Source: Streptosporangiaceae bacterium
GTDB taxonomy: Bacteria; Actinomycetota; Actinomycetes; Streptosporangiales; Streptosporangiaceae
Reading direction: 5' to 3'
Assembly (NCBI GenBank): GCA_030043395.1
Contig: JASHXW010000033.1
Span: forward strand, 1 to 18,958
DNA: 18,958 nt
Shown here: one piece after another, positions 5,772 to 13,089 of the stretch
How positions within the stretch are numbered: the first letter of the stretch is position 1
How the letters are laid out: every line of letters starts with the position of its first letter
Notes under the pieces: generated by a model
Told to the model about the DNA's origin: nothing
The model's input: only the letters and a program-made list of their open reading frames with translations
The model's database searches: none
Translations under genes and position numbers: made by a program

Positions 5772-7799
5772 ATGACCAGCCTTCTACTCCTAGCGCTGAT
5801 GGCGTGCCTGATCGTGATATCCGGCTTTCCCGCCGCTGTCATCATCTTCGGGCAGAGCGAGGGGTCGGTCCTCACCAGGGTCGCGGTGACATTCGGGCTG
5901 GGGTTCGCCGTCACGGCCGGGTGCGCGTTCTTCCTGTCAGCCTTCCACGCTTTCCGGCTGCCCGTCTTCATCCCGATGTGGCTGATCATCACCGCGGCCC
6001 TGTGGGTGTGGGCCTGGCGCAGCCACTCGATACGCGGGTTCTTCCAGTCGATGGCCACCGACATCCGCGGGAACAAGGTCGCTCTCGGCATCGGCGCGCT
6101 TGTCCTGCTCGTGTACCTGGTGCTGCACCTTCGGTACCTGTTCGTACTTGGCGGCCCGAGGTACGTCTACTACCTGAACGGCCTGGAGATCGCCAACAGC
6201 CACGGCGTGCCGAAGGAAACCCTGGAGTACGGCCAGAACTGGCCGCCAGCCACGGACAAGATCTACCTCGACTCGTTCACCGGCCTGCTGGTGTTGTTCG
6301 TCAACAACACGGCAGTCGGCCCGGGCGTGCTTCTCCTGCTGTCGACCTTCGGCGCCTTCATGGGCTTGTGGGCCAGCGCCTGGGAGCTCGGGCTGAAGCG
6401 GACCGGCGTCCTGCTGCCGACGTTGTTCATGGCCAACATGTTCTTCCTGACCAAGAACGTCGGCATCGGCTACACCGAGTACCGGGCCGAGGACTTCGGC
6501 CGGGCGGTGGCGTTCTGCGCCCTGGCGGCTGGCATTGCCGCGGTACGGGAACCGGATAAGAGCCGGGCCTGGTGGCTCGCGGGGGGCGGTGGCATCATCC
6601 TGGCCGCCGCCAGCGGCTCGCACCTTATTCCGACGGTTGTCGTCGTGTGCGCCCTGTGCATGGCCGGGCTTGGCGCCCTGCTCTTCAGCTACCGCGGCAA
6701 GGACAGGCTCATTCCGGTCGCGCGCCTGGCCGCCCTCGGCGCCCTGGCCGGCCTCGGTGGCCTGGTGATCCGCGCGCTCGCCGGGGGATCCTTCGGCCTG
6801 GAGGGCGCGACAGACCCGTCCGCCTACAAGCTGATCAAGACCGCCTCCGGCCTGATGGACCCCACCGCGTACCTGTACGGCGGCACTCACGTCGCCCTGA
6901 GCCCGTCGCTGTGGGGCACCAAGCCACCTCAGGTCCTGAAGTCGATGCTGACCGGGGTCTCCAGCCCAGATCCCAGGGAAGTCTGGCTCATCATCGGCCT
7001 GTCGGTCGTCGCGGCGCTCCTGCTGCTGCTCAATGAGTCCCTGCGGCCCCTGGCCGTCACCGGCATCGGAATCATGGTGGGGATCACCGTGGTCGGCCTG
7101 GCATTCGCGCTGCACTACCACTCCTACATCGACGAGACCTTCGGCATCCGCCGCCTGGCGCCCTACGTGCCGCTCGGGTTCCTGCTGCTACTGCTCGGGG
7201 TGGCCGAGCTGTTGTGGCTGCAGGTCGAGCGCGCATCGGTCAAGGTCGCAGTGGCGCTCGCCGCTGCGGCCGTGGTCGGCATCAGCGCCTGGCTGCTGCC
7301 GGCCACGGCCAACTCCCAGGGGATCGACTACATCGGCCACCAGCGGACCGAGCTCGTCAACTGGGTGCGGACGAAGACCCCGTGCAACGCCCGCTTCCTG
7401 ATCAATCAGCGGACCGAGGGCACCTTCACCGCGCTGACCGGCAGGTACGCGCTGCTGGAGGGGATGGGCGCGTTCCTGCGCACGGGCCAGCTCCCGTACG
7501 TGGTCGACCTGCTGCTGAAAGCGCAGAAGTTCTTCCACTTCCCCCTGAACGACGCCAACTTCCTGCGGGTCCACGACATCTCCTACGTCGTGGTGGCCCA
7601 GGGATTCCAGGAGCTTGGCTACGCGGCCCCCATCGGCCCGGCGAACATCCGCCAGCTCAATGCCACCCCGTTCCTGCAGCTCGTCTTCTCCACCCGCACG
7701 ATCCGCGTCTACAAGGTGGTCGGCGCGAGCAGCTCGCCCGTCTATCCCCTGCTGGACGGCCCCTACCTGCACTGCGTCAAGAAGAAGGTGGCCTTCTAG
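5772..7799 (+). CDS. Polytopic membrane protein, GT-C glycosyltransferase-like
   Basis: A 675-aa protein with about 11-13 hydrophobic segments. TM1 is at 3-26 and others lie around 33-58, 63-82, 103-126, 168-200, 212-227, 245-257, 270-335, 404-420, 427-447 and 465-510. An extracytoplasmic-type soluble tail (513-675) follows, containing VRTKTPCNARFLINQRTEG and ISYVVVAQG. The layout (large loop after an early TM, many TMs, C-terminal mixed domain ending in a YVVV strand) resembles GT-C lipid-linked sugar transferases and their relatives, but I see no decisive catalytic Asp motif, so the activity is unassigned. The start at ATG 5772 has GGAGGAG 10 nt upstream and begins directly with TM1; a start 18 codons upstream would add a basic tail without a ribosome site. 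It is divergent from the fusion gene. Its stop overlaps the next convergent gene by 4 bp. Confidence 0.85.
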   Translation: MTSLLLLALMACLIVISGFPAAVIIFGQSEGSVLTRVAVTFGLGFAVTAGCAFFLSAFHAFRLPVFIPMWLIITAALWVWAWRSHSIRGFFQSMATDIRGNKVALGIGALVLLVYLVLHLRYLFVLGGPRYVYYLNGLEIANSHGVPKETLEYGQNWPPATDKIYLDSFTGLLVLFVNNTAVGPGVLLLLSTFGAFMGLWASAWELGLKRTGVLLPTLFMANMFFLTKNVGIGYTEYRAEDFGRAVAFCALAAGIAAVREPDKSRAWWLAGGGGIILAAASGSHLIPTVVVVCALCMAGLGALLFSYRGKDRLIPVARLAALGALAGLGGLVIRALAGGSFGLEGATDPSAYKLIKTASGLMDPTAYLYGGTHVALSPSLWGTKPPQVLKSMLTGVSSPDPREVWLIIGLSVVAALLLLLNESLRPLAVTGIGIMVGITVVGLAFALHYHSYIDETFGIRRLAPYVPLGFLLLLLGVAELLWLQVERASVKVAVALAAAAVVGISAWLLPATANSQGIDYIGHQRTELVNWVRTKTPCNARFLINQRTEGTFTALTGRYALLEGMGAFLRTGQLPYVVDLLLKAQKFFHFPLNDANFLRVHDISYVVVAQGFQELGYAAPIGPANIRQLNATPFLQLVFSTRTIRVYKVVGASSSPVYPLLDGPYLHCVKKKVAF

Positions 7800-8038
7800 G
7801 CCGCCAGGGCGTGCAGCGCTGAGGACCGGCTAGCAGCCTCAGCGTCGGCAAAGTCAGCTGCGTCTGCGCGGTATGCGGCGTCCGTGGCGAGGCTCGCCTT
7901 CGCGGCCAGGTAAGCGCTGGCCCGCGAGTGGTCGGGTGCTGTATCCGGGCGCTTGAACGCCATCCACAGCGGGATGCCGATGAACGCCGCGATGAACACC
8001 GCGGCCAGCGAGATGTTCGCCCACACGATCGAGCTCAT
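7796..8038 (-). CDS. Small single-pass membrane protein, unknown function
   Basis: An 80-aa protein of no recognised family. Residues 6-28 form one transmembrane helix (ANISLAAVFIAAFIGIPLW), followed by a short KRPD basic anchor and a 50-residue Ala/Asp/Ser-rich hydrophilic tail with alternating AxxA patterns, probably helical. The inside/outside topology is uncertain; the positive KR after the helix suggests a cytoplasmic tail. The case for a real gene is the near-ideal Shine-Dalgarno AGGAGGT (8052-8046) seven bases before the ATG, plus a high-GC third-position pattern. The stop TAG shares the CTAG tetramer with the stop of the convergent membrane-protein gene. Confidence 0.75.
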   Translation of the reverse strand: MSSIVWANISLAAVFIAAFIGIPLWMAFKRPDTAPDHSRASAYLAAKASLATDAAYRADAADFADAEAASRSSALHALAA

Positions 8039-8136
8039 GATCTGTACCTCCTGTATCAGCGACTGCTGTCCTGCTTTCCGATGACTCGACCGTGCCAGGC
8101 GGACTTCTGTGCGGCGTCTGCCTGAACTCAGCGTCA

Positions 8137-8167
8137 GCTATGAGTCGCTCTGAGTCAGCTCTGAGTC
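8137..8167. promoter_or_regulatory. Three direct TGAGTC boxes in 10-11 bp phase
   Basis: GCTATGAGTC (8137-8146), GCTCTGAGTC (8147-8156) and GCTCTGAGTC (8158-8167) repeat head-to-tail with periods of 10 and 11 bp, one helical turn. A weaker related half (GCGTCAG) precedes them. This layout is what tandem-monomer activators such as SARP or PhoP/OmpR-type winged-helix proteins bind, although the box does not match a specific published consensus that I recognise. The boxes lie between the small membrane protein (minus) and the secreted Asp-box protein (plus), about 30 bp upstream of a possible -35 for the latter. Confidence 0.55.
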
Positions 8168-8197
8168 TCTGAGAGGTCTCGTATCTCTCCGCGGAGC

Positions 8198-8226
8198 CTG
8201 CCGACCAGCTAAGGCCCCCCTAACAT
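8198..8226 (+). promoter_or_regulatory. Possible promoter of the first secreted Asp-box protein
   Basis: A -10-like TAACAT (8221-8226) lies 17 bp after a weak -35 CTGCCG (8198-8203). It would give a leader of roughly 28 nt ahead of the ATG at 8262. The -35 is poor, which fits a promoter needing an activator bound at the TGAGTC boxes. Confidence 0.35.
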
Positions 8227-8261
8227 GGCCATATTGGGAATTGATGACATGGAAGGTGATC

Positions 8262-9389
8262 ATGCGTTCGATTCGCCGCCCTGGCACGGCAATAGTCATA
8301 ACCACCCTGCTCTGCCTCTTTGGCGCCCCGCTCGCCGCAGCATCGGCGGCGGCCAGCCACCCTGCCCGTCCTGACGCTCCGGCAAAGTCAGGCCCATTCA
8401 AGATCGGGTCCGCTGACTCCCCTGGCTCCGTGGCCATGGAGCCTGATGGCAGCCTGGTCCTCGCCTACGACGTGTCCGATACCAAGCTGGCGATCTGCAC
8501 GATCGGGCTTGGCAAGCGCACATGCGGTCACGTCACCGATCTCAAGCCGCCGTCCAACGCCGATCACCCCACCGACGGCGGAACGCCGGAGGTGTTCGTC
8601 ACCTCGGCGAATCACGTGGTCGTACTGCAGCAGACGTGCTGTGACACGAACCCCGATGGTGGTGACGTGCTGTACACCTCGACCGATGGCGGCAAGGTCT
8701 TCTCCGGGCCAGTGCGAATCGGCTCGCTGTCGGTGAACTCGGCAGCGCTGGCGGGCGGAAATATCGTCTTCACCGACGACGACGCGGGGAACTGGCAGGT
8801 CGAGGGCGTCTCGGCCGGCGCTAGCGGACCGCCGGCCACGATCGCGACGATCGGGTCAAGCGACATCTACTCCACGGCGGTCGGCGACTACAAGGGCGGC
8901 GCCCTGGTCGCGTCCACCCAGGGCAACACGAACGACAACGCCTACGTCAAGTACGCGCCCAAGGGCAGCGACTTCGACTCCTCGTCGTCGTACTCGCAGG
9001 TCGGCAAGTTCGACAACGAGTCCGTGATCGCGATGTCCGGCTCGGCCCTGCTCACGATCCAGACCAAGCACGGCAGCGCAGTTCGGCTGCGGCTGTTCAA
9101 CGGGCATGGGTTCGGCTCGGCGCATGCCGTGCCGCACGACTCGGGCGGCGGTCCGCAGTGGTTCACCGTCGTCCAGGCCCCGGACGGGCACGTGTACGTG
9201 TTCAGCGAGCGGGCGGGCTACAAGACTTACGACCTGATCGAGGAGTCAACCTCGAACGGGTCGAAGTGGAGCAACCCGATCGACCTCGGCGACGCGGTCG
9301 ACAGCTCGTACTTCAGCGGAGCGGTGAACAACAGCGGGAAGGGGCTCGTGCTCGGCACGGACCCGGCCATCGGCTACCCGGTCGGCTAG
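8262..9389 (+). CDS. Secreted Asp-box (propeller-like) protein, paralog A
   Basis: A 375-aa exported protein. A Sec signal peptide has a basic start (MRSIRR), a hydrophobic core at 9-27 and AASAAAS, with likely cleavage near residue 29-31. The mature part is Gly/Ser/Asp-rich beta-strand sequence with one clear Asp-box, STDGGKVFSGP (140-150, pattern SxDxGxxF), typical of sialidase-like beta-propellers. Further blade-like repeats are PDGSLVLAYD (61-70) and APDGHVYVFSERAGYKTYDL (306-325). Cysteines are Cys79/Cys88 plus an unusual vicinal pair Cys126-Cys127 in QTCCDTNPDGGD. Sialidase catalytic residues (RIP motif) are not seen, so binding or structure is more likely than hydrolysis. The start is ATG 8262, with GGAAGGTGATC upstream complementary to the 16S 3' end; an upstream TTG (8241) is less likely. 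A strong terminator follows. Paralog B lies beyond the permease. Confidence 0.85.
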   Translation: MRSIRRPGTAIVITTLLCLFGAPLAAASAAASHPARPDAPAKSGPFKIGSADSPGSVAMEPDGSLVLAYDVSDTKLAICTIGLGKRTCGHVTDLKPPSNADHPTDGGTPEVFVTSANHVVVLQQTCCDTNPDGGDVLYTSTDGGKVFSGPVRIGSLSVNSAALAGGNIVFTDDDAGNWQVEGVSAGASGPPATIATIGSSDIYSTAVGDYKGGALVASTQGNTNDNAYVKYAPKGSDFDSSSSYSQVGKFDNESVIAMSGSALLTIQTKHGSAVRLRLFNGHGFGSAHAVPHDSGGGPQWFTVVQAPDGHVYVFSERAGYKTYDLIEESTSNGSKWSNPIDLGDAVDSSYFSGAVNNSGKGLVLGTDPAIGYPVG

Positions 9390-9402
9390 CGCCCTTGTCG
9401 CG

Positions 9403-9457
9403 ATAGCTAAGGACCTGGCCCGCGAGCCTCACGCCCGGGCCAGGTCCTTGGCTATCT
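9403..9457 (+). terminator. Strong hairpin terminator after paralog A
   Basis: Arms 9403-9423 and 9437-9457 pair over 21 bp with one T/G wobble and a 13-nt loop. The stem core is AAGGACCTGGCCCG. There is no U-tract, as is common for high-GC actinomycete terminators. It starts 13 bp after the paralog A stop and isolates it from the permease operon. Confidence 0.9.
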
Positions 9458-9617
9458 GCCATTGCCGAGGATGGATCGCGGCAGCCTGCACAGTTGCTCC
9501 GCGCCCGCTCACCTCACGTCTTGGTCTCGACGCGCCACGCTTCTTCCCCTTTGCGGCGCGAGGCCGGACAATTCACGCAGCGGCCGCTATACGAGTGGCT
9601 GGGGTTGGGAGTGAAGA

Positions 9618-11075
9618 ATGAGCGTTCCGTTCTCTGAGACCAAGGCTCCCGAGGCGCCAGAGCGGCTGCATCGCGGGGCCCTTGGCCTGGTGGATATCTC
9701 GGCCTCGACGATGGCGAACATCGGCCCGGCCTACAGCTTCTTCTTTAGCTTCGGCCTGATTGTCTTCACGGCCGGAATCGCCGCCCCGCTGACGATCATC
9801 GCCGCCGGCATCGCCATCGCCTTCCTCGGCAACACGCTGTCGCAGTTCTCCCGGGCGCAGCCATCGACCGGCGGCTTCATCACTTTCGTGGGCAAGGCCT
9901 TCGGCGGAACGAGCGCGGTGACGACCGCCTTGCTGTGCGGGGCCGGCTACATCATCGCGATCGCCTCAGTGCTCGCCGTCTCAGGCGGGTTCCTGGCCCT
10001 CACGCTGCAGTACTACCTGCACTGGAACATCCCGTGGATCATCCTCTCGGTGCTGCTCACGGGCGGCGCCGTCGTGATGATGCTCCGCGGCGTCGGCGTC
10101 TCGACCAAGCTCGCCGGCTTCTTCTTCGGCTTCGAGATGCTCGTCCTGATCGTCGTGTCGGTCGTACTGCTGGTGAAGAATGGCGGGCACCTGAGCCTGA
10201 CGCCGTTCGAGCCGAGCCACATCACGCACGGCTTCAGTGGCCTGGCTGCCGGCTTCCCGCTGGCGGTGTACTTGTTCATCGGCTGGGAGAATTCAGCCGC
10301 GCTGGCCGAGGAAACCGGCAATCCGCGGCGCAACGTGCCACGGGCCGTGTACATGTCCGTCGCGCTGATGCTGGTCAGCTACGTCCTGTTCGCCTACGCC
10401 ACGGTCAGCGGCTTCGGCTACAACGGCGCCAAGCTCTCCTCGAGCTCCGACCTGATCCCGTTCATCACCGTCGCTCACGGCGCCCTGGCCGGCCTGGCGT
10501 TCTTCGCCTACCTGGCTGGGCTGACCTCGACCCTTGGCGTGCTCATCGCGGCAGTGAACTCCCAGGCCCGGCTGATCTTCAACGCCGGCCGCGAAGGGCT
10601 GCTGCCGCGCTGGATCGGCAGGGTGCAGCCGACCAGGCAGACGCCGAGGAACGCCATCTTCGTATTCGTCGGGATCGCGGGCGCGATCATCGTGTTCTGG
10701 TGCCTCGGCCACCTGATCGGCGGCAACGGCGGCAGCATGAGCGCACTGACCTTCTTCGACGAGTCCGGCACGATGGGCACGATCCTTGTCCTGGTGGTGT
10801 ACTTCCTCGCGAACCTGGCGCTGCCCTTCTACTACCGCAAGTACCGGCCACAGGAGTTCAGCACCGTCAAGCACGTCGTGCTGCCGATCCTCGGGATGAT
10901 CGCGATCGCGATCCCCGTGTACTACCTGAGCAAGCCCCCGCAACCGGCTCCCTATGACTGGTTCCCCTACGCGGCGCTGGTCATCCTGATCGTGTCGGTG
11001 ATCTACGCCATCGCCCTGACCAGGCGCGACCCCGCGCTCGGCGACCGAGTCGGCTCGATCATCGCCGACGAGTAA
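9618..11075 (+). CDS. APC-superfamily amino acid permease
   Basis: A 485-aa integral membrane transporter with about 12 hydrophobic segments. TM1 has the broken-helix substrate motif DISASTMANIGPAYSFFF (26-43), and TM6 with its loop carries the family signature FIGWENSAALAEETGNPRRN (220-239) ending VPRA. A C-terminal LTRRDPALGDRVG tail is cytoplasmic. The family imports amino acids or amines with a proton, or exchanges them; the substrate is not readable here. The start ATG 9618 has GGGAG six bases upstream. It opens an operon with paralog B 45 bp downstream and is separated from paralog A by the hairpin, so the transporter is bracketed by two related secreted proteins. That suggests it handles something they bind or release, but this is inference from context only. 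Confidence 0.93.
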   Translation: MSVPFSETKAPEAPERLHRGALGLVDISASTMANIGPAYSFFFSFGLIVFTAGIAAPLTIIAAGIAIAFLGNTLSQFSRAQPSTGGFITFVGKAFGGTSAVTTALLCGAGYIIAIASVLAVSGGFLALTLQYYLHWNIPWIILSVLLTGGAVVMMLRGVGVSTKLAGFFFGFEMLVLIVVSVVLLVKNGGHLSLTPFEPSHITHGFSGLAAGFPLAVYLFIGWENSAALAEETGNPRRNVPRAVYMSVALMLVSYVLFAYATVSGFGYNGAKLSSSSDLIPFITVAHGALAGLAFFAYLAGLTSTLGVLIAAVNSQARLIFNAGREGLLPRWIGRVQPTRQTPRNAIFVFVGIAGAIIVFWCLGHLIGGNGGSMSALTFFDESGTMGTILVLVVYFLANLALPFYYRKYRPQEFSTVKHVVLPILGMIAIAIPVYYLSKPPQPAPYDWFPYAALVILIVSVIYAIALTRRDPALGDRVGSIIADE

Positions 11076-11120
11076 GACACTGGCCCCGTTCCATGACCAG
11101 GCCGGAAAGGAAGATGAGCC

Positions 11121-12251
11121 ATGCCGAGACTTCGCCGCCCGGGCCTCGCCGTAGCGGTCACCGCCATGCTCTGCCTGTTCAGTGCCCCTCTCGCAACAGC
11201 CTCGGCGGCCACCCACCCGGCCCGCCCGCAGCCAGCCGCGCCCGCGCGAGGAGGTAGATCCGGGCCGTTCGAAATCGGCCCGGCCACCTCGGCCGGCAAC
11301 GTCGCGGTCGAGCCGAACGGCACGTTCGTCCTGGTGTGGGATAACAACTCCTCCGTCGTGGTCTGCACGATCGCACCGGGAACGCGAAGCTGCGCCACCA
11401 AGACCTACCTGCACTCCCGGGACGGGGACGCCCTGTCCGACACGCCCCAGGTATTCGTCTCCTCGGCCAACCACGTGACGGTGCTGCAGACCACATGCTG
11501 TGACTCCAGCCCGGACGGGGGTGACCTGCTCTTCAGGTCGACGGACGGCGGCAAGGCCTTCTCCGCACCGGCGCGGGTCGGTTTCCTCGATGTCGACGCG
11601 GCGGCGCTGGTTGGCGGAAACCAGGTCGTGTTCTCCGCTGGTGATACCGACCCATGGCAGGTTGAGAGCGTCCCGCTCAGCGCCAGCGGACCTCCCGGCA
11701 CCACCGCCTCGCTGCCAGGGAAGGGCGCCTTCGGCGTCGCGGACACCGGCTACAAGGGCGGCGCCCTGGTCGCATCGGACTACCTGGGCACGACCTACTC
11801 CACCTACGTCGAGTTCGCGCCTCCGGGAAGGAACTTCGACTCCTCCTCGTCCTACCGGCAGGTCGGCACGTTCCCCAGCGAGGAGCTGCTCGGGATCTCA
11901 GGCTCCGCTCTGCTCACCGTCCAGACGCACAGGCCGCAGGCGGTGCTGCTCCGGCTGTTCAACGGACACGGCTTCGGGCCCGCGCATGCCGTGCCGCACA
12001 GCTCAGGCGGCGGCCCCGAAGTGTTCGCCGTCTGCCAGGCACCGGACGGTCGCGTCTACGTGTTCGCCGAGCGAGCCGGCTACAAGACCTACGACCTCAT
12101 CGAGTACTCGACGTCAACCGGATCGAGGTGGAGCGCTGGCGCCGACCTGGGCAACGCGACCCAGAGCAACCTGCTGGCTGGAGTGGTCCGCGACAACGGC
12201 CACGGACTGGTGCTCGGCACGGACCCCGCCTGGGGTTACCCGGCCGGCTAG
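11121..12251 (+). CDS. Secreted Asp-box (propeller-like) protein, paralog B
   Basis: A 376-aa exported protein, homologous to paralog A over its full length (about two-thirds identical in the C-terminal half by eye). The signal peptide has MPRLRR, a hydrophobic core at 9-27 and ATASAA-T. Shared landmarks are QTTCCDSSPDGGD (123-135, Cys126-Cys127), Asp-box STDGGKAFSAP (140-150), LFNGHGFGPAHAVPHSSGGG (279-298), APDGRVYVFAERAGYKTYDL (307-326) and the end LVLGTDPAWGYPAG. Cys82/Cys91 match Cys79/Cys88 of paralog A; Cys305 is extra. The start has AAAGGAAG seven bases upstream. The 45-bp gap from the permease with no hairpin indicates one transcript. The gene ends 3 bp from the convergent NlpC/P60 gene. 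The duplication predates considerable divergence, so the two copies likely have distinct roles or expression. Confidence 0.87.
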   Translation: MPRLRRPGLAVAVTAMLCLFSAPLATASAATHPARPQPAAPARGGRSGPFEIGPATSAGNVAVEPNGTFVLVWDNNSSVVVCTIAPGTRSCATKTYLHSRDGDALSDTPQVFVSSANHVTVLQTTCCDSSPDGGDLLFRSTDGGKAFSAPARVGFLDVDAAALVGGNQVVFSAGDTDPWQVESVPLSASGPPGTTASLPGKGAFGVADTGYKGGALVASDYLGTTYSTYVEFAPPGRNFDSSSSYRQVGTFPSEELLGISGSALLTVQTHRPQAVLLRLFNGHGFGPAHAVPHSSGGGPEVFAVCQAPDGRVYVFAERAGYKTYDLIEYSTSTGSRWSAGADLGNATQSNLLAGVVRDNGHGLVLGTDPAWGYPAG

Positions 12252-12254
12252 CGC

Positions 12255-12812
12255 CTACCTGACGCGGTAGAAGGCGGTCGGCTTCCAGTCGCCGCCGTAG
12301 TGGATGATTCCGACCGGCTGGCCGTAGTCATGTGCCCCGAAGGTGTATCCCCAGCGGCGGAACAGCTCCACGTGGCCACTGCCGTAGAAGGCCAGGTCGC
12401 CCATCCGCGGATGGATGACCCTGACCAGCAGCGGGCTCGCCAGCATCTCCCACGTCGTCCGCGGCAGGTGAATGCCGGCATGACGGTAGGCCATCATCAC
12501 CAGGCCCGAGCAGTCATAGCCCGGGCCGGTGCCGCCGTACACGTACGGAGCGCCCGTCTGCTTCACCGCCCAGGTCCAGGCGCGCAGCCGAGCTGGGAGC
12601 CGGTGGTGGCGGTGCCGTCGGGTGTGGCCGACGAACCCGGCCCTGGCCTGCGCGAACGAGGCGCTCAGCGGGCTCGCGACCGCTACTGCCCGGCCGCTCT
12701 GCGCCGTGACCGCGCTGGCGGACGGTGCCGCACATGCGAAAGCCGTAGCGATCCCGATGGGGACGACTACGGCCGCGACGACGCTGAGCACCTTGCGTAT
12801 CAGTGGGGACAT
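12255..12812 (-). CDS. Secreted NlpC/P60 cell-wall endopeptidase
   Basis: A 185-aa exported peptidoglycan hydrolase. Residues 1-34 are a signal peptide (MSPLIRK, hydrophobic 8-25, cleavage near SASA). A basic, His-rich spacer (HTRRHRHHR, 63-71) precedes the NlpC/P60 core. Catalytic residues are Cys101 in YDCSGLV, His147 in GHVEL and probably His161 in AHDYG. PYVYGGTGPG (89-98) and LPRTTWEM (117-124) are typical. The family cuts D-Glu/meso-diaminopimelate-type stem peptide bonds. The domain is near minimal size and lacks the N-terminal coiled coil of RipA-type proteins. ATG 12812 is used; TTG 12815 is an in-frame alternative. The ribosome site is weak (CGGA). A 277-bp, partly AT-rich region lies upstream. 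Confidence 0.9.
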   Translation of the reverse strand: MSPLIRKVLSVVAAVVVPIGIATAFACAAPSASAVTAQSGRAVAVASPLSASFAQARAGFVGHTRRHRHHRLPARLRAWTWAVKQTGAPYVYGGTGPGYDCSGLVMMAYRHAGIHLPRTTWEMLASPLLVRVIHPRMGDLAFYGSGHVELFRRWGYTFGAHDYGQPVGIIHYGGDWKPTAFYRVR

Positions 12813-13089
12813 CAAGTTCCGATCACGCGGAGTTCGCGCGCGCCCGCGGGGAAAGGCAGCCTGGGGCTGCCTGACGCGGCGAGCTTGCGCCTAACATTTC
12901 GATACCGTAGCTGCATAGGCAACCGGTGTCCTGAAAACAGCGAAAGAATTACTTTCCTGTGTCCATAACTAAACCTTTCATAGGTAAACTGCGGCGCTTT
13001 CAATATTCGTAAATGCCATTATTAACAGGCTCCAGATGCGTGATCAACGTCCACGAACATGGTCGAACAGGTACTAATCGCTCAACAGG
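12813..13089 (-). promoter_or_regulatory. AT-rich upstream region of the NlpC/P60 gene with leader hairpin
   Basis: The stretch from about 12900 to 13060 is close to half A/T, against about 30% in the surrounding genes, and carries runs such as CTTTCAATATTCGTAAATG. Near the gene, GGCAGCC-TGG-GGCTGCC (12855-12871) makes a 7-bp stem with a 3-nt loop in the probable leader. No convincing -35/-10 pair stands out, and no c-di-AMP (ydaO-type) riboswitch core was recognised, although such elements often precede actinomycete cell-wall hydrolase genes. Confidence 0.45.

Noticed and set aside
3685..5775. Plus-strand frames opposite the reductase/dioxygenase fusion
   Set aside because: No recognisable motifs, while the opposite strand has complete catalytic sites.
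5937..7121. 394-aa minus-strand frame opposite the membrane protein
   Set aside because: Gln/Asp/Arg-rich shadow translation; the plus strand encodes clear transmembrane helices.
12732..12812. Lipoprotein signal (Cys near residue 27) in the NlpC/P60 protein
   Set aside because: Residues before the Cys (AFA) do not fit a lipobox; a standard signal-peptidase site (SASA) is better.
12812..13003. 63-aa minus-strand frame (TTG start) ending in a TGATG overlap with the NlpC/P60 start
   Set aside because: No ribosome site, no domain, basic random-looking composition in an AT-rich leader; the stop/start overlap alone is weak evidence for an upstream ORF.
12813..13089. Possible c-di-AMP (ydaO-type) riboswitch
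   Set aside because: Considered because wall hydrolases often carry it, but the conserved core segments could not be found; the same holds for 16845-17150.
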